In this document: positions 11,596-22,544 of the stretch, piece by piece
Layout of the letters: each line of letters opens with the position of its first letter
How positions within the stretch are numbered: the stretch's first letter is position 1
Source: Ceriagrion tenellum
Taxonomy: Eukaryota; Arthropoda; Insecta; Odonata; Coenagrionidae
Length of the DNA stretch: 64,000 nucleotides
Direction of reading: 5' to 3'
Assembly (NCBI GenBank): GCA_963169105.1
Contig: OY720639.1
Span: 90,812,593 to 90,876,592, forward strand
Notes under the pieces: model-generated
What the model saw: only the letters and a program-made list of their open reading frames with translations
Told to the model about the DNA's origin: nothing
Database searches by the model: none
Program-made: the position numbers and the translations under genes

Positions 11596-12689
11596 CCGAC
11601 CTTGTCTCCTTGATAAATTTCAGAATACCCACCTGACATACCAGGACTCACTTATTGCTCCATATCCCTACTCCCAGATTATCACTTACCAAACGCTCCC
11701 TCATATTTAGCCTCTCTTCTCTTGTGAATTCCCTTCCTGAGAACATCCACCCTTTCACCTTATCTTACAGCGTCTCCGCTAACCTAGCCATGTGTCATTC
11801 CCAAAAAAAGTAATTTTCACCATCTCCCCATGTTAGATTATTATTTCTAACCTTCTTCTTGTCATGTTTTCACGTTTGTGTCATTTTTTGCCCGTTATAC
11901 GTTTCTTTAAAATGGCTTCATACCGTAAGTGATCTTTTTCTCGAACAAATAAATAACGTCACAATGAACACACTCGTGAAGCCGAGCAACGAATTTCACC
12001 TGCGCAATCAGCGGCGCTGTTGTCCGGGGAGGGAAATTGGCTGGGGAGGCGAAAATTACATGAACAACGGAGAAGCTGGAAGTGAATGGACTGTTTAGGC
12101 CGAGGTGCACGACCCGCGTGAACCACTACGTCGCCGCCGGGCCGCCCCCTCTCGCTGCCACGGCAGAACCGCACTCCCCTACCGGCCGCGTCAACCTCCC
12201 CTCCCGCAGTTCATTTGCGGTGTTCCCACCATGATATGTTCAAATGTCACTTTATTCATACTCTACGTACTCATAGAGAAACATGTCTTCCGACTGATAG
12301 GAACAAAAGAATGTCACCTTGCCGTGCTATTTTTTCTTGCAAATTAAATTTGAAATTAAGAGTGCTCAACGGGAGTGAGAAAATTACGAAGGAAAATATT
12401 ATTAATCCTTCTAATACAAATGCAATTTTCCCGGAACACTGTTTTAAAGTAGCAAAAGTTCACAGAAAATTGACGAAAAATAAAAAAGTCGTCTAATTCT
12501 TTGAGTTATTAGCTTAATACTGCGAAAATTGAAGAAAAATTGTGGATATTCCACAATTCCAATTTACATGGGGCACGTAAATGCACAATTTGATGTATTC
12601 ACGAACTTGAATTTCGATGTGCATCGAGTAAAAATAGGCACTGAGCCATTATTGTAGCAATAAAGTCGCAAAATATGTCGCCAGAATTT

Positions 12690-13360
12690 AGACATATTCA
12701 CGTTCCATCCGCGGTCGTAATAGTTATGAAAATACCCATTTAGGTCTGGCTTCAACCGTAGCCCAGGAGAGATCTTTCCCTTCCCCTCCATTATCCGCCC
12801 CAGAGGCATCTACATGCCTTCACAACAATTATCAAGTACCTGATAGTTTATAGTTGTTAGATTTAGATAGAGTAAGAGATAGATAGATTACTTGATAGTT
12901 GTTGTGGCGGCATGTAGATGACTCTGATCCGCCCCAGACAACAGCGCCACTGATAGCAGTGTAGCATGCGTTCTAAGGATTCACGAGAATGTTTGATGTG
13001 ACTATATTATACGCATTTTTCAACACTTTGAATATTCTCCATAGAGTGGAAGGATTTCTTACTTACTATTTTACTTACAGCAAGATATTTACTTACAGCA
13101 AGTGCAAAGAATAGTAGAAATATACATCGTACGCGTCATGGCTAATGCCTGATTTTCGAAAAAAATATAAGTTTCCTCCGCGGCCGAAATAGTTATGTAA
13201 ACATCATAAAGCGAAACGTTACAACACTTACTGTAAATATAAATCTTTTCTCTTGAGCCCTGTGCAACAGATTTGCTTGAAGTAACAGAACAGAGGCGTA
13301 AAATTAAAGCTCGTAGGCGTTGCAGAAGCGTTTTCGGCCGCGGTATAGAGCCCCCTCAAG
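12690..13360. repeat. interspersed repeat family F, copy 3, split by a foldback
   Basis: Blocks 'GGTCTGGCTTCAACCGTAGC', 'CAACAGCGCCACTGATAG', 'ATACATCGTACGCGTCAT' and 'TTTCGGCCGCGGTATAGAG' follow the family order. A small foldback element sits at 12805-12926. No coding sequence. Confidence 0.6.
12793..12938. mobile_element. small foldback element flanked by 12-bp direct repeats
   Basis: Arms at 12807-12838 and 12889-12920 are reverse complements with about four mismatches over 32 bp, separated by 50 bp of A/T/G-rich spacer. The identical 12-mer 'ATCCGCCCCAGA' lies at 12793-12804 and 12927-12938. It looks like a target-site duplication made when the foldback entered a family F copy. Confidence 0.65.
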
Positions 13361-13383
13361 TTATGGCGAACGGGGCCTAAACC

Positions 13384-13730
13384 TACCGATCCCTTCTCCA
13401 CTGGAAAGATTGCTTTACGCCGCCCCTCCTAATCGAGCCTTCATCAACTCCTAAAACTCTTCACTCTCGACTAACCTCGCCACTCTTCTTATCTCTCCGT
13501 CCGCCTTCGGAGGGGGATCCCTTTACTTCCTCCGATGAACAACCTCCAACTGCTCTTCTTCCACTCCAACAAATCGCGCATCTCTGTCCCTCTCGAAATC
13601 CTCAAGACCTCACGTTCCTCATGCGGTCCTCATTATATTCTTCACCCATCCTCTCTACACGCTTCCACCGTGCCCACGACTTTCCACGAGATTTTCATAG
13701 AATATGGTGAACTCAACCCGTGATCATTCA
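13384..13730. other. pyrimidine-rich stretch, no supported gene
   Basis: C+T-rich on the plus strand. The frame at 13535-13723 has no recognisable domain and is probably chance. Confidence 0.35.
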
Positions 13731-13732
13731 TT

Positions 13733-14245
13733 CACTGGTTGTTCAATCCTAAGATTGGTTGACTGCAGCCCTCCACCCTTCCCCAAGGTCCTTATACCAA
13801 GGTCCTATTATAGGGTATAAGGACCTTGCTCTTCCCTTTCTAATGTTAGTTTCCTTACCTCCTCGTATCTCTCCCTGTGAACTTTCCTCTTTATTTGGTC
13901 CATAAACTTATTCATGGGTCTTCCTCTGGGGACTTTTCCCTCTATTTTACCTTCGATTATGTTCTTCACAAACCCACTGTGCCTCAGGGTGTTTCCAAGC
14001 CGTCAGGTTCTTCATTTCTGTGAGGTGTTCCATATCGTCCTTTCCTCTTCTACACTTCAACATTTCTTATTTTTTCCGTCCATTTAATCTTCCGCATCCT
14101 CCTCCAGCGCCTGGTTTCGGAGGCTTCTAGTCTTTTCTGGTCAGCTTTTCCAATGGTCCATGTTTCCGATTCATAAAGTGCTACGCTCTTCACGAATGTA
14201 TGCACATATTGTTTCCTGGTCTGTAGTTCTATCTTCTTTGAGCAA
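13733..14245 (-). pseudogene. LINE reverse transcriptase tail (LINE family b), minus-strand copy
   Basis: The minus strand reads through a SETWTIGKADQKRLEASET-like segment, then RRMRKIKWTEKI and a GRPMNKFMDQIKRKV-like tail, with several frameshifts and stops. The 3' end is marked by TGAATGAATGA-type repeats at about 13733. This is the C-terminal end of an RTE-like reverse transcriptase without its catalytic core. Related plus-strand fragments lie at 14520-14830, 17870-18310 and 29600-29990. Confidence 0.75.
13784..13828. repeat. perfect 15-bp inverted repeat (hairpin)
   Basis: 'CAAGGTCCTTATACC' at 13784-13798 is exactly reverse-complemented at 13814-13828, with a 15-base loop. It lies inside the LINE b fragment and looks like a local inverted duplication. 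Confidence 0.85.
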
Positions 14246-14519
14246 AATCTACTCGTGTATGAAAAGAGAATGAAATTAGGAAAATAGACTGCTGGAGAAT
14301 CGGGTTTAAAATGCGACCATCTCGTGATCGATGGCTGACCACATCAGCCGCAAATGGCTCCTGAAACTTGGTTAGTCGTGAGGTAGATTTACTAACTTGT
14401 TGAATTTCTCTTTATCGCTTGATATGTATTAAAACACAGTATTAATAATGCAATATTTAATTTATATTTCTCACAGTCACAGTGATTTGTATGAATACTT
14501 CGACAATGGTCACCATTTT

Positions 14520-14835
14520 GGCTAGGGAGCCTTCGAAACCTGGTGCTTCAGGAGGATGTTGAAGACAAAATGGACGGACAATATGAGAATTGATGGAATG
14601 AGCTGAAGAGTAGAAGATGAAAGGACCGTATGGTAAACCATAAGGAATAAAACAACCAGAAGGATTGGACATACCCTCAGACACAATGGATTGGTAAAGA
14701 ACATAATTGAAGGAAAAATAGAGGGAAAAGTCCCCAGAGATAAGGACCCAGGAATAAGTTCATGGACCAAATAAAGAAGACAGTACAAAGGGAAATATGC
14801 CTGGAGCCAACCGATCTAAGGATTGATCGACCCAT
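14520..14835 (+). pseudogene. LINE reverse transcriptase tail (LINE family b), plus-strand fragment
   Basis: Degenerate frames contain an LRRMLKTKWTDN-like and a GKSPQR...PRNKFMDQIKK-like series, matching the other family b fragments. There are many stops. It faces the minus-strand copy at 13733-14245 across about 280 bp, so the two form a divergent pair. Confidence 0.65.
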
Positions 14836-14839
14836 GATG

Positions 14840-16100
14840 ATGATGACTAGGATACAACCTCGATCAAATTACCATAAAAACAGGACTTTAATGTTTCCTA
14901 CGACGCGATACGTGTTTCTTTCGATGCACGATTATAGTTCCACCAGATTATAAAAATAAAGGTTTCACAGATTTTATGCTTCAATTTTAATACGTAACAA
15001 ATTAGAAAATAAGTAAAATGATATATTGTCCTCGATTAATTTCACGGACGCTAATAATGAGAATGTTTCATAAACTGGTTCATCTCCGACCTTTAATACG
15101 GCTCCGACGAGTTCTAATGAGAAACATCACGGAGCAACTGCTTCTTCGTCCCCGGGATAAACTTATCTCACTTTAACGACGCTGGCAGCTTATGATTTGC
15201 GACACTTAACATCGAGTCTTGAACGAGCGTTCGGTACCGGTAGCGCCCAGCGTTCTAGCTTACACAGATGTTCGCGGTCTTTCAGACATTGGACAGACAC
15301 TTTCAGACAAAGCGGCGAGAGATCAACGACCTATCATTAATTGAAGACTGAGCACTTGCCACAGATCGATTGGCAATAGGGAGTAGAACTAAAATAGAAG
15401 TTTAGCACCTATTTCTACAGAGGTCATTACTATAGAGATTCTAGAGCTTTAAATGCAGGTCAAGAGACGGACATGCTTTTGATCTTTCGACATCGGAATG
15501 ATATTTTTTTTTGTATTTTGGATGTAAATTTTCCTCCGTGCAGTCGAGTAATTATAGCACGCAAAGCTCACAGTTTTCCAATATTAAATCTCGTAAAACC
15601 ATAAGAACTAATTCGAGGCCCATGTTCGTGCCTCAGTGCCGGAGAATATTTTTGTGTCTGGTTTTTTTTTCTGGGACATAACTAGAATATTCTCTGGAGT
15701 TCTGGGGGTCTATTCTGTATATCCTCGGAATTTCAGAGTCTCGACCGTGACGAAGTTTTGACGTCAGAGCCACGTAAAATTCAAAGGGGAGCATCAGAAA
15801 GTTGAGATTTGTCGGGGAATTCGACGTCACATCCACGGATTTACCGAAGTTCGACCGCGTCGATTCCTTACTGAATAAGGCCCCTGGAGTGGCGATCTCG
15901 ACGATTCCATGCCCGTATACAAGCCGCTTCTGTCGGCATTCACGGCAATCTATAATAGGAATACTCCAATACAAGGTCTATCCCCAACGACTCAACTTCT
16001 TCTCCGCGCTGCCTACACTACACTCTCTCCCATTGACCGCTGTCACTCTATAAACTTTTTTGCCTATTTTGCCTACCCAAAGCAATAACTGAATAGCAAT
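14840..16100. other. no gene supported
   Basis: AT-rich up to about 15600. At 15630-16050 overlapping frames of 113 codons (minus) and 83 codons (plus) have no motif I recognise. The minus frame is unusually long for its composition and could be an old coding remnant. Confidence 0.35.
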
Positions 16101-16129
16101 AACAACAACAAAGCATGAGTCAAAAACCT

Positions 16130-16560
16130 TCAACTTACCCCCCCATATCTCCACTTTCTTCCTTCCTACCCCCTCCTCACAGACGATTCCTCCTTCCTCC
16201 ACCTCAGGTCGGAGTCTTAGCGTCCCCGCCCCCCTCTCCCTCCCCCCCATTCTCCCCCGTCGTCCTTGAACAGAGACAGAGCACATCCTCCAGACTCCGC
16301 CTTGCCTCCTCCCCATGTCTCCTCTCATGCTTCCCCTCCCTCGCACCCCCTCACTCCACCCTCCCGTCCCAACAACACGGCCACCCCACACCCTCGCACA
16401 AGAGGCCTTGCACCCTTCCCTGAAGGAGGGGGAGGGGATAAAAGTAACAGCTACAGCTACCTCCATCCCGCCCTCCATACTCCCTCGCCCCTTCCTCAAC
16501 CTGGCTCCTCGATAACCTCCCCTCTTTTCCTCCCTCCTTCACCCTCTCAATAAAATAAAA
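16130..16560. repeat. long polypyrimidine (C/T-rich) tract
   Basis: About 430 bp strongly biased to C and T on the plus strand. It accounts for the long proline/serine-rich and glycine/arginine-rich frames on the two strands. I do not call a gene here. Confidence 0.7.
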
Positions 16561-16869
16561 CCAACTTCTCCCTTGCACGAAACGCGTCCTCTGCCACCCC
16601 TTCCTCCCTCTCTCCATTTCCCCGGTGTGGTAACCGAGAGAGAAAGAGATGAAAATTCTCCCCATACAAACAGTTCTCCAGTGTGACTTTTCAATCGGAC
16701 GCGACGCTCAGGTCTCCTCACAGCGATGGGGACTTATGAAAGCACCGACGTTTATAAGTCAGACCAGCATTTTAACGTAGTTGAATGTTATAAATGCAGC
16801 CAATTAGCAAACACGTCAGAGAAATTCACGCTGCTTGAGAAATTCAGTACTGGTGTGTTTCAGTGCAAC

Positions 16870-17365
16870 ACAAATCTTAAGTGGTACTGCATTTAAGAAA
16901 CTAGGCTTTGTTAACCGTATAATAGGAAGGTCCTCGAATGAAAAAGTAAAATAGAGACACTACTTGGCTCTGGTTAGGCCACACCAGGAATACACCGCGA
17001 GCATTTGAGACCCTGGTCGTAAAGATTTAACGAAAAAATTCATAAAACAAAGAAATTCTGCGCGCTTTGTTGAAATCAGTTACGAGCAAACATGTATTTT
17101 TCACAACTTTTAGAGGGACTAAGGTGGGAGCTCCTAGAAACTCTGAGGCTACGTGCTCGTCGTAGCTTGCTTGAGAAATTCAGAACTGCTGCGTTTCAGA
17201 GCGATACAGATAATATTTTCACGACGCCTCACTACATCCCTACCTCTGACAAAAGCGATAAAATAAGAGAGATACACTGCCAAACAGATAAGTACAAACC
17301 TCGTTTTTTCCATCCACAATAATACGCCAAAATAAAACCTGAGCTCCACTAAATGCACTCCTATA
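16870..17365 (+). pseudogene. L2/CR1-like LINE reverse transcriptase C-terminal fragment
   Basis: Degenerate frames read KLGFVNRIIGRSSNEKVK and then ALVRPHQEYTASI, followed at 17092-17322 by RWELLETLRLRARRSLLEKF and DKIREIHCQTDKYKPRFF. This is the thumb and C-terminal region of an L2/CR1-like LINE, with internal stops and a frameshift. The same peptide series is found on the minus strand at 26440-26960. Confidence 0.8.
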
Positions 17366-17394
17366 ATACACACCCAATTTATTTTCGGTCTCCT

Positions 17395-17555
17395 CCAACA
17401 ATACCAGGCTTCGAAGGCTTCTAGTCAATTTTGGCCATCTTTTCCAATGGTCCATGCTTCTGATGCGTAGAGTGCTACGCTACACACGAATATTTTTACA
17501 GACTGTTTCCAGGTTAACAGTCCTATCTTCGTTGAGCACAGCAATGAGGAATGAG
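17395..17555 (-). pseudogene. LINE family b fragment, minus strand
   Basis: The minus strand reads a STKIGLLTWKQSVK-like then YASEAWTIGK and LEAFEAWY series, the segment just after the polymerase palm. Short and isolated, it is oriented opposite to the family b fragment at 17870-18310. Confidence 0.65.
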
Positions 17556-17599
17556 CAAAACAGCAGAGGTTGAGTATTATTCGATAACTCTAAGGGAAC

Positions 17600-17730
17600 T
17601 GAAAAACAGAAAACGTATTGAGGGAGCTGTATACCTCGGCCGAAAATGCCTTTTCAGGTCTGGTTTCTACTGCAGCCTAGGAGAGATCTTCCCTTTTCCC
17701 TTCCATATACCACCCCAAGTTGAATTGATA
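17600..17730. repeat. interspersed repeat family F, terminal fragment
   Basis: 'AGGGAGCTGTATACCTCGGC' and 'GCCTAGGAGAGATCTTCCC' match the ends of family F copies at 12.7 kb and 32.2 kb. The central part is deleted. Confidence 0.45.
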
Positions 17731-17869
17731 AATCACATTGAGAGGAGATAAATTAGAGCAATTGGATTCGTTCACCTGACTCTGAAGTACCATCACGTGG
17801 GACGGAAGAAATACAACGGATATGTAGTAAGGAATAGCCCAAGCTAAGAAAGCGTTCAAGGTTAAACAC

Positions 17870-18310
17870 AACTGCTGAGTTCAAAGAAGATAGGACTACA
17901 AACCAGGAAACAGTATGTAAAGACACTCGCGCTGAGTGTGGATCGGAAGCATGAACCATTGAAAGTTATGCCAGAATAGACTAGAAGATATCGTAACCTA
18001 GTATTGGAGAATTCAAACAAAGAGGAAAAAACAGGACGTGAAGAAGTATACAGAAGAGTAGAAGAAGAAAGGATCTTATGGAACACCATTAGGAAAAAGA
18101 ATCAGATGGATTGGGCACACCCTGAGACAATGGGTTTGTAAAGAACATAGTTGAAGACTAAATGGAGGGAAAAGCCCCCAGAGGAAGACCCAGGAACAAG
18201 TTCATGGGCCAAATATAGAGGACAGTACAAAGGGAAAGATATCAGGAGGTAAGGGAACTAGCATTAGATAGAGAAGGGTGGATGGCTGAAGTCAAACAAT
18301 CTTTGTGAAC
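17870..18310 (+). pseudogene. LINE reverse transcriptase tail (LINE family b)
   Basis: Frames broken by stops keep the landmarks of family b: KKIGLQTRKQYVKT, then KRIRWIGHTLRQ, and GKAPRGRPRNKFMGQI near the end, with ELALDREGWMAEVKQSL as the last segment. It lacks the (TGAA)n tail seen at 29.98 kb. Inactive fragment. Confidence 0.75.
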
Positions 18311-18351
18311 AAGATAATATTTTTGACTTCCACAATTTATTTAAGAATTAC

Positions 18352-18381
18352 AACCGGTTTCGGCTGTCAAGCCATCTCCAG
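18352..18381 (-). ncRNA. hammerhead-like ribozyme motif (variant core)
   Basis: On the minus strand the order is CUGGAGA, one extra U, helix II GGCU/AGCC with a short loop, GAAA, the palindrome CCGG, then UU. Bases flanking the core (UAC before, GUA after) can form a 3-bp helix I. The usual core is CUGANGA, so the A-to-G change at the fourth position probably weakens or kills it. It is followed by 'TTAAATAAATTGTGGAAG', the same kind of flank as other copies in the window. Confidence 0.55.
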
Positions 18382-18635
18382 GTACAACGTCTCTGGCGGC
18401 AGTCCTCTGTATATATTACAGAGGATCATGGGAAACAATCAGTTTGGGGGAAGGAGGGAGAAGTGACAATATTATGTTACGATATCTTCCAGTCATATCT
18501 GGTATACCTTTAAAAAAAATTGTGGAAATTCACAAATTTTATCTTGTACACCATGACGTCCTTCCACCAAGTGAAAGCTTCCCTTTTCGATACAATAAAA
18601 AAATCATAGGATCAAAATGTTAATGATAATGATAC

Positions 18636-19009
18636 GGATTGAAATCGCTTGCGTCCCTTATCTTCTCTTTGTTTACATTTCACTACTTCCGTACGCGTCG
18701 CGGCCATCTTGAATTGAGAGTTGCACATTTCCGCTTGCCATCCCTCCGTTCGGAGCGAGTCGACAGGAACACGACGACGATGTTAGGCGGGGAGAAGTGC
18801 CGCATTCGACTTGAATCTCCTTCCCCTTGCTACGCGAACACGGGGACGAGGAAGAGAGGGGAAATAAAAACCGAGGTGGAGGGGGGGAGAGGCAATAGGA
18901 GGGGAAGTTTGGACGTGTACAAAGGGGCATGGTGGAGTGGAGGATGCAGCGGGGGAGTAACTTTTTCTCCCTCCCCTCTTCTTCTCTACCAGGGCGGAGA
19001 GAGAGAAGA
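18636..19009. other. GC-rich block left of the hAT insertion
   Basis: Purine-rich, CpG-containing sequence with open frames on both strands (150 codons plus, 146 codons minus) and no recognisable domain. It was continuous with 19636-19920 before the hAT element inserted. The restored junction reads TACGAG|GTAAGG, which resembles a splice donor, so an expressed host region is possible but unproven. Confidence 0.35.
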
Positions 19010-19635
19010 GTACGAGGTAGGGATGAGCATCGAAAGGAAACCATCGATATTTGCCATCGATGGTCCATCGGAGTTGCACCATCGATGGTGAGAAAATATC
19101 GATTATGAACCATCGATAGCTGACTATCGATGGTTGCACCATCGATAATATGGAAGATATTCTTACATTGATTTCGTGGTCAATGTTGTTCTAAATTACA
19201 CATCAAAACCATCTACTTTCACACCAAAAAATTTTTATTTAAGTTAACCATAAACGCATCATTTAAAATAGATTCATAAATGCTGACACAATGTCAGTGA
19301 GCCAGATAATATTTACAAAATCAGATATTCCACTAATCATATTTTAAGGTGATACTTTGCGAAGTTCTTATGGTTTTTCCGCAGTGAATACACTTCGCGC
19401 TTTTATCGGAAAGTTTAGAATAGTGCCTCAAATACGAACTCTTCGGTGGCATCGTGAAATTAACAACACTCAATGGAAACACTCGAGGAAAACATCTATG
19501 GTAACCATCGACTAAAACCATCGATAGTGTGATATCATCGAGGACAAACTATCGATGGGGAAACCATCGACCATCGAACGCCAACCATCGATATTTCTGA
19601 AACATCGACCATCGATGCTCATCCCTAGTACGAGG
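19010..19635. mobile_element. non-autonomous hAT element with perfect 8-bp target duplication
   Basis: The element spans 19018-19627 (610 bp). It is flanked by identical 8-mers GTACGAGG at 19010-19017 and 19628-19635. Termini are 'TAGGGATGAGCATCGA' and its complement, a perfect 16-bp inverted repeat. Subterminal regions hold about a dozen copies of 'CCATCGATRG'-like words, the kind of repeated site bound by hAT transposases. Only the N-terminal BED finger of a transposase remains inside (minus strand). Intact target duplications and TIRs suggest a fairly recent insertion. Confidence 0.93.
19333..19452 (-). pseudogene. hAT transposase, N-terminal BED zinc-finger remnant
   Basis: From an ATG at 19452 the minus strand encodes MPPKSSYLRHYSKLSDK, KCIHCGK and SQSITLKYD, then a stop at 19333. 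The hydrophobic/aromatic start followed by CxxC fits the first half of a BED zinc finger, which binds the element's ends in hAT transposases. The histidine half of the finger and the whole RNase-H-like catalytic domain (normally 500-600 residues) are absent. An internal deletion joins this exon directly to the other terminus. The longer frame upstream of this ATG runs into subterminal repeats, so the inner ATG is preferred. Confidence 0.75.
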
Positions 19636-20242
19636 TAAGGCGAAGGGAGGTGTGGTTCGAAGACGTACTGTGTACGACGGCCGCCGAACGTCTCATAAAA
19701 CGACTCCACCTCTATTCTACCATGTCTTCCTTCCTCTCAACCAACCCTCCCTCTCCGACTTGCTTACCTCTTCCCACCTCCTCGCCCCGTTTCCCTCCAA
19801 ACCCTCTCTCCCTCTCACCCCACCTCCCCTCGTTCAGACCGCCGAGACACGACTCTCCCGAGTCCTGAACGGTCCTTGACTCCGGGTGGAAGGGAACACC
19901 CCTTTCACTGACGCCTACAGACTGTGAGACTCTCTGCTCTTTCCTTCCCTTCTCCCTCCTCGACTGTCCTTCCGCTTCACGTCGCCGCAGACTCGGGAGT
20001 GACTACACGCTAGGGTAACTCGAAAAATTTGCACGGTGCTTAGGAATGCCAAGTTTTGCAGTGCGCATACTAAAGCAGAAAATGATAAAGTGTGGTGCAC
20101 AAGCCACACAGCCAAACAATAGCATTGAGCTGCCTCAATACCAAGGATTTATCGCGGGAATTTTGGAATTTTTTTGTGAAGAATTAGTAAATAATCTCAC
20201 AATTTGATTTGAAAAATCGCAAGTTTCTAAGTGATTTTCAAA

Positions 20243-20812
20243 TTAAAGTAGTTCGAACGAGATAGAGCCGTAATCATAGGTAACGGAGACCATGTTCGAA
20301 TTACACGTTTTGATTTCTGCAGCTGTAGGAAGCATGAATAAAATACTGAATCATTAATGGCGCAGTAATACTCTTCAATATGACTGAAATTCTAAGTATT
20401 ACAATAAAACTAACCCCATAAGTCTTCAACTTAACTAATTTTTTTCACGCGGTAATCTTGAAACTCCTTCACTATAGAGGGTTCCTTGTGATCCTGAAAA
20501 AATGTCGGCTGTGACAAAATAATTTGTTTGAAAAAATAGTCAAGGAAATATAAAAATTACACACTGAGTTTTTTGGCGAGATCTAGGCGTTAGAAATTCC
20601 TAATTTTTTTAAATAATGCCTCTCTGTAGTGCATACATGTACCATTATTCAGGTAAAAGGGCCGGTATTATTCGTCAAAAATCTTAGAAAGTAGTTAGGT
20701 ACATTTTGGCTGATATTTTTTTGTATCACGGGAAGTATGAGATACGTTTCATTAAACTTAGACCAAATCACTGATTTTCAGGTGAAATGATATGTCGCTC
20801 TAACTACCTTAA
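20243..20812. mobile_element. TTAA-flanked MITE, family A, copy 3 (best preserved)
   Basis: 570 bp between exact TTAA tetranucleotides at 20243-20246 and 20809-20812. Termini read 'AGTAGTTCGAACGAGATA' and the complement of 'TATGTCGCTCTAACTACC'. No reading frame of note. Used here as the reference orientation for family A. Confidence 0.8.
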
Positions 20813-20814
20813 CT

Positions 20815-20931
20815 CAGAAGATTGTATTGACACGACCCGTGTTTTGACACTTTGTTCCATCTTCAGGTTGATCAAAAGATGACACAATGTGTCGAAACTC
20901 GGGTTGCGTCAATAAAATCTGATAAGTGGAG
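20815..20931. repeat. foldback element with degenerate hammerhead halves
   Basis: Arms at about 20815-20852 and 20897-20931 are inverted copies carrying 'GACACGACCCGTGTTTTGAC' and its diverged complement. On the minus strand CTGAAGA, then AAAAC and a GGGTC segment, resemble a hammerhead in which GAAA has changed to AAAA. It is probably inactive. It abuts the right end of the MITE at 20812. Confidence 0.55.
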
Positions 20932-20939
20932 GCAAAATA

Positions 20940-22350
20940 AGTAGAATTTTATTTCCAAGTTGAGGGCACAAGGCGTTGAAATGATTATCACTTAATTTTA
21001 TCGAACGATTCGCTAAATTTCCACGTAAAACCCATCAAGTTACAGTCGATTTGATGATCGATTTAAACCCAAAGGTTTCATAGCTGAATAAATATTGAAG
21101 AAATAGTATTTCCTTCAAAGCAGTTACGTTAGACGAATGCTAACGACCACATTGGCGGCTATAAACACCAAAGAAACATGTCCTTTGAGCGCAGGAGATA
21201 AAAGTATTTTTACTAAAACTTTGAGAAGTACGTGAAAAATAATCAAAAGCATTTAACACATCCGCAGTCTCTTATGTTCGAAAATGGAAAGAGATATGTT
21301 TAAGAATACAACCAAAGAAAATCAAGGATGGAATGCCACGGACATATTATAAGTGACGTCTAATTTAAGACTAGGAAGTAGGAATTACATTTTTTAGCTT
21401 GTCATACAATGGCGTAAAGGAGAAGGGAATTGGAGGGAAGTGAACTTTCATAGACAAGATTAAAATATGGATCGTATTTAACATTTCTAGCTGTTCTTAA
21501 GGATTCAGTTCACGTCAGTTATTTGTCAAATGCAGCACATTCACTTTAAAATCACTACTGAGGTTAAAGGTTACTGTGTATGACCTTTCCCCTTCTCCCC
21601 AATTTGTCCTAATCCCTCACCCTTTCCTTCTATTGGTAACATATGAGGGAGTGTGATACCTTTTTTAATCACGTGGTTACGGCGCTCAGACATCGATGCC
21701 TGGGTCGTGGTGAAGTTGAATTTTTTGTGGTACGTAAAAGTTACAAGAGTTGGTAATTTATCGCGACTCCTATTTTTTCTTTGTTTGAAAATCACGCGAT
21801 TAGGAAAAAAAATCACTTTGCGACGAATAATATGACTTTTCTGGGTAATACTATTCGCCTGACAATTACGATGCTCGTATTTTGGTGAATTATTTTTCTG
21901 AGGGTATAAATTGAAGTTTATACCCTCAGACGGAACTTCACAATTTCCGTCATTTTCAGAGACGAAGTTCAAAGTTCGGAAAACACTCGAACTCCGTTAA
22001 CTTCGTCACAAAGTTAACGAAGATGGAGTTTTATTCCGAAATTTATTAGTACTTTCTGTCAACATGAGTCAATTTCCTTCAAGCTATGCCGGTAAATGTG
22101 AATTTTGTGCACATGATGATTGAATCAATAAGAAGAAAGTAACGCAGGTCTTACGCGTGATATCACACATTGCCTTGGGCGGAAATCGAGAATGCAAATA
22201 CACCAATATGGCGAGACTGCGGCAGAAAAAAACTCCCTTTTCATCGATAATTCCTCTCCCCTCCACCCGAGGCTAGCGGGCCTCGCTCTTTCTCCTTAAG
22301 TCACGTTGGATGAGTCACGTCTCACTTCCTAAAGCGCTACAGCCTTTGGA
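20940..22350. other. no gene recognised
   Basis: AT-rich intergenic sequence. The minus-strand frame of 133 codons (21571-21972) has no recognisable domain and overlaps a hairpin, so I treat it as chance. Confidence 0.4.
21897..21930. repeat. perfect 14-bp inverted repeat
   Basis: 'TCTGAGGGTATAAA' at 21897-21910 is exactly reverse-complemented at 21917-21930 with a 6-base loop. A second hairpin ('CGTTAACTT' and its complement) follows near 21995-22022. Confidence 0.85.
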
Positions 22351-22544
22351 AACGACCTCTGTCGGTCCTAACCCCCAGTGGGCATCACGAGAGCTGTCCA
22401 CCAGAGAAAAAAAATGAAGATCATCGAGGTAAAGTAAACGGCTGCCGAGATATTTTGCCACCGCGAACTTGATTTGTCACACCTACAGGGACAAAAACAA
22501 ATTAGCACCATCGGAAACGCTCTTTCCAATAATATAGCTTGGAA

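Noticed and set aside
15978..16665. Overlapping 95-173 codon frames on both strands
   Set aside because: They follow directly from the C/T-rich tract. The peptides are Pro/Ser-rich or Gly/Arg-rich and have no domain.
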